Positions 26,211-34,402 of a DNA stretch of 64,000 nt are shown piece by piece (position 1 is the stretch's first letter; each line of letters begins with the position of its first letter). A program made the translations under genes and the position numbers. Under the pieces are notes generated by a model that was not told the DNA's origin, searched no databases, and was given only the letters and a program-made list of their open reading frames with translations. The stretch is from Lachnospiraceae bacterium (GTDB lineage Bacteria > Bacillota > Clostridia > Lachnospirales > Lachnospiraceae), in assembly GCA_022845955.1 (NCBI GenBank), contig AP025576.1, positions 4,216,001 to 4,280,000 of the forward strand, written 5' to 3'.

Positions 26211-26860
26211 GAAAGCACAATCTCCCCTTTTTCATTCTCCCGGGCCAATCCTTCCGCCAGACAGCAATATCCCTCTCCGCTCCCGCACTGATAGGAATAA
26301 TACCCGCCGCCTTCCGGGCCAAACCGGTCAAGCAATGCCATAATTGTCCCTCCATGGACAACAACGGCAGCCGTTGTTGAACATAAGGATGGCCCGCCGA
26401 GCGCGGCATCCGTTGTTTCTGTTCCCCTCCCGGAATCCTTCCGGCTTCTGCACACTGCCGCCAGCTCTTCAAGCCCTCGGGCACACCTGTCCTGGAAAAG
26501 CTTCCGGCTCTCCCCCTGCGGGAACGCAAGCTCCCCTCCGCTGTCAATCCAGGCCTGATACAAGGGATTTCCCGTCAGTTCCCGGTAATTCTTCCCTTCA
26601 AACAATCCGAAATCGCATTCCCGGAAATCTTTTATCACCACCGGTTCCTGCCCCGGATACAAAAGTTCCGCTGTTTCCAGGCACCGTCTCATCGGACTCG
26701 CAAACACCACATCCGCTTCCGGATATTCTCCTGCCGCCTTCCTTTTCTCCAGCACACGCCGTCCCTCCTCACACAGGGACTCATCCGTTGTGCCGATATA
26801 CCTCTTTTCCCGGTTTCCTTCCGTCATTCCATGCCGGATCAGTATCAGCCGCCAAACCAT
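26171..26860 (-). CDS. cobC: Alpha-ribazole phosphatase (histidine phosphatase) with palindrome insert
   Basis: A 229-residue histidine phosphatase. LIRHGMTEGN at residues 7-16 carries the phospho-histidine, and VVHGG near 170 the second catalytic histidine. In this operon it probably removes the 5'-phosphate of the lower ligand. ATG 26860 follows GGGGAGGAAATAAT. Residues of about 148-167 (TETTDAALGGPSLCSTTAAV) do not fit the family and are encoded by the palindromic element at 26361-26419, placed just before the catalytic VVHGG. Confidence 0.9.
   Translation of the reverse strand: MVWRLILIRHGMTEGNREKRYIGTTDESLCEEGRRVLEKRKAAGEYPEADVVFASPMRRCLETAELLYPGQEPVVIKDFRECDFGLFEGKNYRELTGNPLYQAWIDSGGELAFPQGESRKLFQDRCARGLEELAAVCRSRKDSGRGTETTDAALGGPSLCSTTAAVVVHGGTIMALLDRFGPEGGGYYSYQCGSGEGYCCLAEGLARENEKGEIVLSCIHPLVFSQDLS
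26361..26419. mobile_element. Intragenic palindromic element, copy in cobC
   Basis: 59 bp nearly identical to a stretch in cbiJ (33331-33389) and, over about 44 bp, to one in the ABC ATPase gene (60994-61037). Conserved core on the plus strand: GAACATAAGG then GGC-rich DNA then CCGTTGTTT. One end is a perfect hairpin ACAACGGC-A-GCCGTTGT. Here it is read in a different frame from the other two copies, giving a Thr/Ala-rich peptide. Confidence 0.75.
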
Positions 26861-26940
26861 ATTATTTCCTCCCCGGACACCTGCCGTCCTCACGTTTTTT
26901 CACGCACTTTGCAGTCAAATGCCCGTACCTGCTTAAACGG

Positions 26941-27339
26941 TTACACCGTTTCCTCCCCTGCCGGCTTAAGCTGCTGTGCAAGCCCGCACACAAGCCGCTC
27001 CACCCGTTCCGCCCGGCTCACAACCCCGCACATGATCCGTCCCACCAGCTCCCGGTATTCCCGTTCCGCCCGCTCCATCGGAACAATGCCGCATCCAATT
27101 TCATCACATACAATAATCACACCCGGATTTTTCTCCAGAATCTGCTCCACAGCCTGCCGGGCAGCTTCCCTGTCATCCCCAAACCTTCTGATAAACAAGT
27201 GGAAATGATCTATCACATCCGCCTCCAGACACGCTTCTATCCCGGCATTCCCGCCGGAAACAATCCGCTCTTTTTCCGGATATTTCGCCCTCACATATTC
27301 CAGCTTACCCTGTGCCCTGCCGCCAATATAAACCTCCAT
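26941..27339 (-). CDS. Short CobU-like nucleotide-binding protein
   Basis: A 132-residue protein of the CobU family. It has a reduced phosphate-loop GGRAQGK at residues 5-11 and the CobU-type motif CDEIGCGIVP near residue 77. A full CobU lies 900 bp away at 28235, so this is a paralogue; such short CobU-like genes are common in clostridial cobalamin operons and their exact job is unclear. ATG 27339 follows GGAGGACCGGC; the frame is open upstream to 27405 through a palindrome. Confidence 0.75.
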   Translation of the reverse strand: MEVYIGGRAQGKLEYVRAKYPEKERIVSGGNAGIEACLEADVIDHFHLFIRRFGDDREAARQAVEQILEKNPGVIIVCDEIGCGIVPMERAEREYRELVGRIMCGVVSRAERVERLVCGLAQQLKPAGEETV

Positions 27340-27360
27340 GCCGGTCCTCCTTTCCGTCAC

Positions 27361-27404
27361 TGCCAAAAACCATCCCCAATCGCCTTCGGCGATGGATTTT
27401 GGCA
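27361..27404. repeat. Palindrome between cobS and the cobU-like gene
   Basis: 44 bp: outer arms TGCCAAAA / TTTTGGCA, inner CCATC-CGCC with complement GGCGATGG (left side interrupted by 6 nt), loop TTC. No T-run on the minus strand, so not a standard terminator; it lies right before the ribosome site of the cobU-like gene. Confidence 0.55.
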
Positions 27405-27449
27405 CTCTTGAATCCCTTTCTTACGGCCACCGGGGCTGGCACGGATCCC

Positions 27450-28238
27450 TCATCCCAGGAACAACCCGGCCATCACCGGGACCATAGCGCTCACCCACTC
27501 GGCACACAGCAAAAACCACCCGGCCAGATCCCCGGTTATCCCCCCAAACTCCTTTTTGGAGCAATGCCCATACCAGCCATAAACCATCAGGTTTCCTACA
27601 ACAGTCAGCCCTCCTGCCAAAGGAGAGACAACAAGCATGCCCAGGATCCCTGCGCCAAGCAGGACAAACAGGACAAGCCTCACATACCTTTTATGGGCAG
27701 TTGATGAAAAGGCATATAAAAGCCCTTCTTTTTTGGCTCCGGGCATATACACAATGCTCAGGCCGCTCAAAATACGGGAGAGCAGGAAACCCAGGCAGAA
27801 GCACAGAACCGCCTGCCTGCGATAGCTCCCGGTAAGAGAACCCATTTGGGAAAGGAATCCCAGATAGGTCAGGTAATAGCCCAGCAGGCAGATGACGGAA
27901 AAGGCCCCGATATGGGAGTCCTTCAGAATGCGCAGCTTCTCCTCCCGGGGAAGATACGAATGCAGCGCATCCATGGTATCCATAAAACCGTCCACATGGA
28001 TCCCCCCTGTCAGGAACAGCGGAATGGCCGCCATACCTGCCGCAAACAGGAAATCCCCGGCTTTGAGATAGCCGCACAGCAGATACCAGGCATAACAAAG
28101 CCCTCCTGTTACCAGACCGACCAAGGGGAAAAAGCATATGGCATATTTCCTGTTTTCCTCCGTCCAATCCACTCTTGGCATGGGGATTTTGGAATACATG
28201 GAAAAAGCGATACAAAAGGACGCCAACAGTACTCTCAT
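27450..28238 (-). CDS. cobS: Adenosylcobinamide-GDP ribazoletransferase (cobalamin synthase)
   Basis: A 262-residue membrane enzyme with several hydrophobic helices that joins the lower ligand nucleoside to adenosylcobinamide-GDP. Family motifs: FSMYSKIPMP near residue 13, FFPLVGLVTGG near 40, and HVDGFMDTMDALHS near 90 with the acidic metal ligands. ATG 28238 follows AAGGAGATCTT and overlaps the cobU stop by a few bases. Confidence 0.95.
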   Translation of the reverse strand: MRVLLASFCIAFSMYSKIPMPRVDWTEENRKYAICFFPLVGLVTGGLCYAWYLLCGYLKAGDFLFAAGMAAIPLFLTGGIHVDGFMDTMDALHSYLPREEKLRILKDSHIGAFSVICLLGYYLTYLGFLSQMGSLTGSYRRQAVLCFCLGFLLSRILSGLSIVYMPGAKKEGLLYAFSSTAHKRYVRLVLFVLLGAGILGMLVVSPLAGGLTVVGNLMVYGWYGHCSKKEFGGITGDLAGWFLLCAEWVSAMVPVMAGLFLG

Positions 28239-28801
28239 AAGATCTCCTTTCCTTTCAGACACACCGGAATCCCGTACACGACTTCATAGGCGGCGTCCGC
28301 CTTACGGCAAAGGCCGCAGTTAACCCGTTCCAGCAGACGGATATAGTTTTCCGTACCTTCCTCATAGGAAAGACCGTCGGAAGCCACTTCCCCGGTCACA
28401 ATTACCAGGTTCCGGCATTTGGCATACAGGCGTTCCACCGTTTCCAGGATCCGTCTTTCCGCCGCCTCCGGGCAGCCCGCGTCCTGCCCCGTCTTATCCC
28501 ACGCCGGTTCCTCTTCTGCGGAAAACAGCTCATTGGCCGCCAGGTTAGTCATGCATTCCAGGAGAACCGTTGCCTCTGCCCCCGGTTCCGCCAAATCCAC
28601 CCGGGTGGTACGTTCTATTGTGACAAAGCCCTTTCCGTCCCGCAGCTGCCTGTGGCGTTCCACCTTCCGCCTGCCCTCTTCTCCATAGACCTGCATGGTG
28701 GCAAGATACGCCAAAGGGCCTCCCGCGGCAAGCATTACCGCCTTTTCTTCCGCAAAGGCCGATTTACCGCTGCCGCTGCCTCCCGTGATCACCATCAGCA
28801 T
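28235..28801 (-). CDS. cobU: Adenosylcobinamide kinase / guanylyltransferase
   Basis: A 188-residue CobU. Walker A GGSGSGKS at residues 7-14; LATMQVYGEE near 34 and the HRQLRDGKGF guanylylation region near 50 (the histidine that accepts GMP); VIVTGEVASDG near 130. It phosphorylates adenosylcobinamide and attaches GMP. GGAGG lies 9 nt before the start, which overlaps the end of cobT by 7 bp. Confidence 0.93.
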   Translation of the reverse strand: MLMVITGGSGSGKSAFAEEKAVMLAAGGPLAYLATMQVYGEEGRRKVERHRQLRDGKGFVTIERTTRVDLAEPGAEATVLLECMTNLAANELFSAEEEPAWDKTGQDAGCPEAAERRILETVERLYAKCRNLVIVTGEVASDGLSYEEGTENYIRLLERVNCGLCRKADAAYEVVYGIPVCLKGKEIL

Positions 28802-29946
28802 ACCGGAACCTCCTGTGTGCCGTAATCTTCATAGGCATCCATCTCCAAATCCCCGAAGGTGGCATTTTCCCGATAGACCTGGCAGGCCATGTCAAGAAGA
28901 GGAAAAAGGGCCACCGCGCCGGTTCCTTCTCCCAAAGCCAGACGGGCATGAATGACGGGTACAGCCTTAAGTTCCTCATAGATAGCCGCCATGGCCGGCT
29001 CTTTTCCCAAGTGGGAGGGCAAAAGGAAGTCCCGCACACCGGGAAGCAGCCGGCAGGCGGCCAGCGCCGCCACCGCGGTAATCAGGCCGTCCAGTACAAC
29101 AGGGACGCGGAACACGGCTCCTCCGATACAGGCCCCCGCCAGGGCACACAGATCCAGACCACCCACCGTACGCAGGGCACGAAGGGTCTCCTTTCTCTGC
29201 GTTTCCCCTGCCTGTTCCCCCATCTCCTGAAGCGGGCCGGCGCTTCCCAGCCGCCAGGCGGCGATCGCCCGGTCAATCACTTCCGTTTTGTGCCGCACGC
29301 CCTCCTTATCCAGACCGGCGCCCGGCCCTGTCACCATTTCGGCAGGCACCCCCAGCATAACGGAGGCTAAAGCGCTGCTGGTCGTGGTATTCCCGATCCC
29401 CATTTCCCCCAGGGCCAGAAGCCGGTAGCCTTCGGAGGCCAGCTTCTCCACCATTTCCACGCCGGCCTGCAGCGCCGCAAGCATATCCCTGTCATCCATA
29501 GCCGGCTCCTTTAAGAAATTACGGGTTCCGTTTCTGGTCTTTTTTACCAGAAGTCCCGGCAGCTGCAGATCCTCCTTCATCCCCACATCCACCGGAAACA
29601 CGTCCGCTCCGGCACAGGAGGCCATCCGGTTGACACTGGCAAGGCCTTTGGCGATATTACCGGTTACCAACGTGGTGACTTCGTATCCGCTCTGGGATAC
29701 CCCCTCTTCGATGATCCCGTTATCCGCACACATGACAATCACTGCCTTTTTTTCCAGGGAAATATCCTCCGTCCCCTGGATGGCCGCGATCTGTACCAGC
29801 GCATCTTCCAGAAGCCCCAGCCCGTGCAGGGGCTTTGCTATCTTGTTCCAGTGCCGTTCACCGGCTTTCCCGGCCTGCCTGTCAGGCCTCTGCATCCGCT
29901 TCCCGCATGTTTCCAGGTACTGCATCGATTTTTCTTCGTTTTCCAT
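28795..29946 (-). CDS. cobT: Nicotinate-nucleotide-dimethylbenzimidazole phosphoribosyltransferase
   Basis: A 383-residue CobT that activates the lower base to its alpha-ribotide. Seen: MCADNGIIEEGVSQSG near residue 90, a Gly-rich GEMGIGNTTTSSAL near 195, and the catalytic glutamate in LALGEGTGAVALFPLLD near 345. ATG 29946 has GGAGG 12 nt upstream; an alternative is 29925. Both overlap the end of cbiA by 40-65 bp. No gene for making dimethylbenzimidazole is seen here, so the base may be salvaged or made elsewhere. Confidence 0.93.
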   Translation of the reverse strand: MENEEKSMQYLETCGKRMQRPDRQAGKAGERHWNKIAKPLHGLGLLEDALVQIAAIQGTEDISLEKKAVIVMCADNGIIEEGVSQSGYEVTTLVTGNIAKGLASVNRMASCAGADVFPVDVGMKEDLQLPGLLVKKTRNGTRNFLKEPAMDDRDMLAALQAGVEMVEKLASEGYRLLALGEMGIGNTTTSSALASVMLGVPAEMVTGPGAGLDKEGVRHKTEVIDRAIAAWRLGSAGPLQEMGEQAGETQRKETLRALRTVGGLDLCALAGACIGGAVFRVPVVLDGLITAVAALAACRLLPGVRDFLLPSHLGKEPAMAAIYEELKAVPVIHARLALGEGTGAVALFPLLDMACQVYRENATFGDLEMDAYEDYGTQEVPVC

Positions 29947-31408
29947 AGTTTTCTGCCGCCTCCACAAATGCGTATGCCGCTTCCGGATTCCCATAAAAAT
30001 AAAGATGGGGAAATCCCGCATACATCGTATCATCCGCCACGCCCGCCATCCAGCCGGGCCGGCCCCCTCCTTTTTCCACCGCAAAGGCATTCCCCGGGAA
30101 GGTACTGTCGTAATAGTGGAATTCATGGGCTTTTAATTCTTCGCCGGCCCGGCACAGCAGATTATCTTTTTCTGCTTTCATCGTAATATATCCGAAACGG
30201 GACAGCCGTGGCGTGCGGTAGCAGTCTCCCTGCAATACCCCAGCCATTTCATGATACTGTCCCCTGTCATCCTGAAGCCTCTGATGCAGATACATAAAGC
30301 CTCCGCACTCCGCAATGACAGGCATTCCGTTTTCCACCGCTTTTTTTACCGCTCTGCGCATGGGAAGGTTTTGTTCCAGCCTGTCCGCATACAGCTCCGG
30401 ATATCCGCCGTTCAGTATCAGCGCATCCGTTCCCTCCGGCAGCGCTTCCCCGCGAAGCGGGCTGAAGTAAGCGATTTCACACCCCAGGCGTCTTAAAAAA
30501 TCCATGTTGTCCTGGTATAAAAAGCAAAAGGCTTCATCCTTCGCCACCCCAATCTTCACGCCGGAAAAAGGAGGGCAAGAGCGTGTTTGAAAATCCAAAC
30601 ACGCTCTGGTCCTATCTACCGGGAAACCGGGAAGGGGCGGGGCACTTTCCGCAAGCTCCCACAGCCCGGCCCAGTCCAGCGTATCCTTCAGCCTGTCATA
30701 CAAAAGGGCAAGTTTCTCCCGGAACCCTTCGATTTCCCCGGGTGTGACCAGCCCCAGCTTCCGGCTCTCAAAAGCCGCCTCCGGCACCCGCGGCACATAT
30801 CCCAGCACCCGCACGCCAAACGCCTCTGCCTCCCGGCACACAGCCGGATACAGCATGGGGGACAACTGGTTAAAAATGACGCCCTGGATTCCGGGCCAGG
30901 TCTGGCTCTCCAAAAATCCTTTCAGCACCGCCAGCACGGAGCGGCTCATCCCCCTCGCATTTACCGTGAGGATGACCGGCGTTTCCGTCAAAGCCGCGAT
31001 TTCACTCGCGCTGCCTTTTTCCGAAAACCCCATGCCGTCATAATAACCCATAACGCCTTCTATCACGCGGATATCCCTCCGTCCGCTGTCCGTTCCGGCA
31101 CCCCTGCGGGTATGGCTTTCCCCTCGGTTTCCGGCATGTTCTCCGGCAAGAAGGGCCCGGAGCGTCCGCGCATCGGTAAAAAAGCTGTCCAGATTCCCGG
31201 TTTCCATTTCCAGCACCCGGCTGTGAAACATGGAATCAATATAATCCGGTCCGCATTTATACGCAAACGGTCTGTAACCTTGTCTGGCAAGGCCATATAA
31301 AATGCCGCAGGTCAAAGTCGTTTTCCCGCATCCGCTGCCGGTGCCCGCTATGAGGATCCGGGGCGCTTCCGTCATGCTTTTTCCCGTTTTGTCAGCCGCC
31401 TCTCTCAT
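29882..31408 (-). CDS. cbiA: Cobyrinate a,c-diamide synthase with embedded palindrome
   Basis: A 508-residue CbiA that amidates the a and c side chains of cobyrinate. Phosphate loop GTGSGCGKTT near residue 20, KCGPDYIDSMFH near 48, amidotransferase nucleophile in VIAECGGFMYLH near 365. ATG 31408 overlaps the cbiET stop as ATGA. Between the synthetase and amidotransferase parts, near residues 268-277, a short RACLDFQTRS stretch is encoded by a perfect palindrome (30579-30606) and looks like a foreign addition. Confidence 0.94.
   Translation of the reverse strand: MREAADKTGKSMTEAPRILIAGTGSGCGKTTLTCGILYGLARQGYRPFAYKCGPDYIDSMFHSRVLEMETGNLDSFFTDARTLRALLAGEHAGNRGESHTRRGAGTDSGRRDIRVIEGVMGYYDGMGFSEKGSASEIAALTETPVILTVNARGMSRSVLAVLKGFLESQTWPGIQGVIFNQLSPMLYPAVCREAEAFGVRVLGYVPRVPEAAFESRKLGLVTPGEIEGFREKLALLYDRLKDTLDWAGLWELAESAPPLPGFPVDRTRACLDFQTRSCPPFSGVKIGVAKDEAFCFLYQDNMDFLRRLGCEIAYFSPLRGEALPEGTDALILNGGYPELYADRLEQNLPMRRAVKKAVENGMPVIAECGGFMYLHQRLQDDRGQYHEMAGVLQGDCYRTPRLSRFGYITMKAEKDNLLCRAGEELKAHEFHYYDSTFPGNAFAVEKGGGRPGWMAGVADDTMYAGFPHLYFYGNPEAAYAFVEAAENYGKRRKIDAVPGNMREADAEA
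30579..30606. repeat. Perfect palindrome inside cbiA
   Basis: GAGCGTGTTTG and CAAACACGCTC, 11-bp perfect arms with a 6-nt loop AAAATC, wholly within coding sequence at a domain junction. Confidence 0.7.
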
Positions 31409-32661
31409 CCTGCCATATCCCCCCACAGAAGAAAAATCGGATTCTGGGCCTGCAGCATGTGCAGCCCGCCCACCGGACGCAGCCTGGTAATTCCTATCTG
31501 GCAGCCATCCACATTCTGCAGCTTTTTCTCCTTCATACAACGTAATGCCTCCGCCGCCGTTTCCATGGTAACCGCGCTGATACAGATACGGACGGAGCCG
31601 TCCCTGTGGGGTAGCGCTTCCAGTATCTGTGCAAGCCTGCCTTTCGTCCCTCCGATAAATACCACATCCGGCGACGGCAGACCGGCCAGTGCTTCCGGTG
31701 CCATCCCTTCCACCACCGTCAGGTTATGGCACCCGAATTTCCTTGCGTTTTGCCGGATCAGATCGATTCCCTCCGGCTCGCATTCCACGGCAAAAACCTG
31801 CCCTTTTCCTGCAGCGAGGGCCAGCTCCACGGATACGGATCCGGTTCCCGCGCCGATATCATAGGCCACATCCTCTTCCCGTACCGCCAGCTTGCTCAGG
31901 ATAACCGCCCTGACCTCGCTTTTCGTCATAGGAACCTGTCCGCGGATAAAACATTCCTCCGGGATCCCTGTCATATACGAATTTCCCGCCTGTTCATTCC
32001 GGATAAGAAGGACAGTGAGTTCGTCCGTTTCCGCAGGGAAACCGGAGGCCTGCCATTCTCCGGCCGGACATTTGACAATGCGTTCCTCCGGATAGGAAAG
32101 GCGGCTGCCCGCATAAACCGTAACGTTGCCCAGCCCGCCTCCGGTCAGCTCCCTGCAGATTTCCTCCGTTTGTCCTCCGGTAAGCAGGAAGGTCTTCCGG
32201 TTCCTTCTGACAGCGGCAAGAAGGTTATCCTTCCTTCCATGATAGCTCAGGACAGCCGCATCGTCCCAGGAAAGCCGGAGTCTGGAGGCAAAATAGGAAA
32301 GGGAGGATATCCCCGGCTCCACATGGATACATACAAGACACCGGTCTTTCCTCTCCTCCCGGTACCCTTCCAACGCATCCAGCAGCTTTTTGGCACCGCT
32401 GTAAAAACCGGTGTCCCCGGACATAAGCACGGCTGCTTCTTCTTTCCCGCATTCTCTGAGCGCCGCGCAGATCTTTTCCGGCTCATAGGCCTTGACCACG
32501 ATCCGCTCCGGAGTGCTTCCCTCCTGCAGGCCGCAGGAAGCCAGCATACGGCCCGCCCCTGCCACCAGACCGGCCCGGGAAAGCAGTTCTTTCCCGTTAC
32601 CGGTCATAGTCCCGGGACCTCCCATTCCGATCCCTATGATACTGATTCTCTGTTTATCCAT
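31405..32661 (-). CDS. cbiET: Precorrin-6Y C5,15-methyltransferase (decarboxylating), CbiE-CbiT fusion
   Basis: A 418-residue two-domain enzyme. N-terminal CbiE methylase domain (ISIIGIGMGGPG at residues 6-17, SGDTGFYSGAKKLL near 80). C-terminal CbiT domain, with AYDIGAGTGSVSVELA near 252 as its SAM site. It methylates C-5 and C-15 and decarboxylates the C-12 acetate. ATG 32661 follows AAAGGATGG and overlaps the cbiJ stop. Confidence 0.94.
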   Translation of the reverse strand: MDKQRISIIGIGMGGPGTMTGNGKELLSRAGLVAGAGRMLASCGLQEGSTPERIVVKAYEPEKICAALRECGKEEAAVLMSGDTGFYSGAKKLLDALEGYREERKDRCLVCIHVEPGISSLSYFASRLRLSWDDAAVLSYHGRKDNLLAAVRRNRKTFLLTGGQTEEICRELTGGGLGNVTVYAGSRLSYPEERIVKCPAGEWQASGFPAETDELTVLLIRNEQAGNSYMTGIPEECFIRGQVPMTKSEVRAVILSKLAVREEDVAYDIGAGTGSVSVELALAAGKGQVFAVECEPEGIDLIRQNARKFGCHNLTVVEGMAPEALAGLPSPDVVFIGGTKGRLAQILEALPHRDGSVRICISAVTMETAAEALRCMKEKKLQNVDGCQIGITRLRPVGGLHMLQAQNPIFLLWGDMAG

Positions 32662-33517
32662 GATCGTTTCCATCCTTTGCAAGCAGGATTCTCTTTACCT
32701 GTTCCACTGCGTATCCATCCCCGGCTTCCGGCCGTCTGATAACCACCACCGCCGCATTGGCCCGTTTTGCCGCCGCCACCTTCTCCGGGTAGCCGCCCGC
32801 CGTCCCCGATTCCTTGGTGAGCAGAAATGCTGCGTCCACCTCGCGCAGCATGGCATAATTCATTTCCTCGGAAAAAGGCCCCTGCATACAGATGATATGC
32901 TTACCGGTAAGACCCAGCTTGCAGCATTTTTCCAGCATTGCGGGAATCGGCAGTATCCTGGCAAACACACGTTCCGAAAAACCGGTAAGGCCGCACAGCT
33001 TTTGCAGCTCCTTGCTGCCCGTAGTCACCAGAATGTTTCCGCAGGTATTTTCAAGCCAGGCAGCGGCGGCACGGATATCCGCCACCTCCGTCAGCCCCTC
33101 CTGCATAAGCTGCTCACTCCCGTCCCGGCAGGAGGCGCGCAGGACACGGATATAAGGGATATGTAAGATGCTGCTTGCCTCCTTTATATTCACCGTTGCC
33201 ACGTCCGCATACGGATGTGTGGCATCAATCACCAGCGTGGGGGCATATTGCTTCATTTGTTCTTCCATCCCCTCCCGGTCAAGGCGCCCTGTATGGATTC
33301 GAACGGCGCTGTCCGGTTCCCCGGCTGTGTATGGCAGCTGTTGTTGAACATAAGGCTGGCCTGCTGTGCGTGGCAGCCGTTGTTTTTCATGGGAAAGGAT
33401 CTGCTCCCCATAGGCTGTGGTGACATAAACGCCGGCGTCTATTCCTCTTTCTACCAGGAATTCATACAGCTGCCTGCCTTCCGTGGTCCCGGCAAACAGC
33501 ATCACTTTCTGTTTCAT
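32654..33517 (-). CDS. cbiJ: Precorrin-6A reductase with palindrome insert
   Basis: A 287-residue CobK/CbiJ that reduces the corrin macrocycle with NAD(P)H. FAGTTEGRQLYEFL at residues 8-21, HTGRLDREGM at 75-84, VIDATHPYA near 97. Residues 44-70 (starting EKQRLPRTAGQPYVQQQLP) interrupt the usual junction between YGEQ and the VRIHTGRLD strand; they are encoded by the palindromic element at 33331-33389. Confidence 0.93.
   Translation of the reverse strand: MKQKVMLFAGTTEGRQLYEFLVERGIDAGVYVTTAYGEQILSHEKQRLPRTAGQPYVQQQLPYTAGEPDSAVRIHTGRLDREGMEEQMKQYAPTLVIDATHPYADVATVNIKEASSILHIPYIRVLRASCRDGSEQLMQEGLTEVADIRAAAAWLENTCGNILVTTGSKELQKLCGLTGFSERVFARILPIPAMLEKCCKLGLTGKHIICMQGPFSEEMNYAMLREVDAAFLLTKESGTAGGYPEKVAAAKRANAAVVVIRRPEAGDGYAVEQVKRILLAKDGNDHG
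33331..33389. mobile_element. Intragenic palindromic element, copy in cbiJ
   Basis: 59 bp matching the cobC copy with about a dozen differences, including paired changes in the stem (GGCTG/CAGCC here, GGATG/CATCC in cobC). On the coding strand it reads EKQRLPRTAGQPYVQQQLP, the same frame as in the ABC ATPase gene. Confidence 0.75.
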
Positions 33518-33529
33518 CTAGCTTATCTT

Positions 33530-34273
33530 TCACTCCTTTGCTTCTTCAAGCCGGTATCCCCTGGGTGTTACCATTTTCCCATGGATATTCCTGGTATGGC
33601 TGTTGCCGATAAAAACCGTAGTAAACATATCCACGTTGGTATTCCGCAATTCCTCCAGTGTGGTCACCACCGCCTCTTCCCCATCTCTTCCGATATTGCG
33701 CACATAGCCGCACACCGTACGGGGGGAACGCCATTCCAGGACGATATCACAGGCCATCTGCAGATAATCACCCCGCTTCCGGCTGGAGGGATTATAAATA
33801 CAAAGAACCGTATCGCTCTTTGCACCGCAGCGGATCCGTGTCCGGATAACCTCCATGGGCGTAAGCAGATCACTTAAGCTTATCGTGAGGAAATCGTGGG
33901 ACAGAGGCGCTCCCAGCAAGGCTCCGCCGCTGGCGGCTGCCGTCACACCTGCAATGACACGGATCCGTTCCGTGAGGCCCTCCTCCTGTGCCGCCAGTTC
34001 ATACACCAGGCTCGCCATGCCGTAGATCCCGCTGTCGCCGCTGCATACAAGGGCTACCTTTTTCCCCTTTTTTTCTTCCTCTATGGCTATAAGGCACCGT
34101 TCCTTTTCCTGCTTCATAGGCGTCACCAGGAATTCCTTTTCCGGGAACCAGGGACGGATGATGTCCACATAGGTGGTATATCCGATTATCAAATCACATC
34201 CCTGCAGCGCCCTGTCCGCTTCCACGGTCATCTGCTCATAGCTGCCCGGGCCAAATCCTACTATATATAACAT
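33530..34273 (-). CDS. cbiH: Cobalt-precorrin-3B C17-methyltransferase
   Basis: A 247-residue SAM-dependent ring-contraction methylase. Tetrapyrrole methylase features: IVGFGPGSYEQMTVEA at residues 4-19, CSGDSGIYGMASLVYE near 86, GAPLSHDFLTISLSDLLTP near 122. GAAAGGATAAAAG precedes the start. It is separated from cbiG by a 129-bp gap that holds a palindromic repeat. Confidence 0.94.
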   Translation of the reverse strand: MLYIVGFGPGSYEQMTVEADRALQGCDLIIGYTTYVDIIRPWFPEKEFLVTPMKQEKERCLIAIEEEKKGKKVALVCSGDSGIYGMASLVYELAAQEEGLTERIRVIAGVTAAASGGALLGAPLSHDFLTISLSDLLTPMEVIRTRIRCGAKSDTVLCIYNPSSRKRGDYLQMACDIVLEWRSPRTVCGYVRNIGRDGEEAVVTTLEELRNTNVDMFTTVFIGNSHTRNIHGKMVTPRGYRLEEAKE

Positions 34274-34331
34274 TCTTTTATCCTTTCTACTTAAGTAACT
34301 TGCGTTCCGGCAAGTCCGGACTGTTACCTTT

Positions 34332-34402
34332 TTATTCCCGCGGGCAACGAGCCAAACGGATGCACTCGCATAGAACCGACGGTTCTATTATCCACTTAGC
34401 GA
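34332..34402. repeat. Palindromic repeat B, copy 1 (with inner palindrome)
   Basis: Matches, in inverted orientation, the element at 37471-37524: CGCGGGCAACGAGCC, ACGGATGCACT and CCACTTAGCGAC are shared. This copy has an extra segment with its own palindrome ATAGAACCGACGGTTCTAT. It fills the gap between cbiG and cbiH and touches the cbiG stop codon. Confidence 0.65.

Noticed and set aside
31409..31540. N-terminal extension of cbiA
   Set aside because: Overlaps cbiET coding sequence; ATGA overlap at 31405-31408 gives the normal CbiA start.
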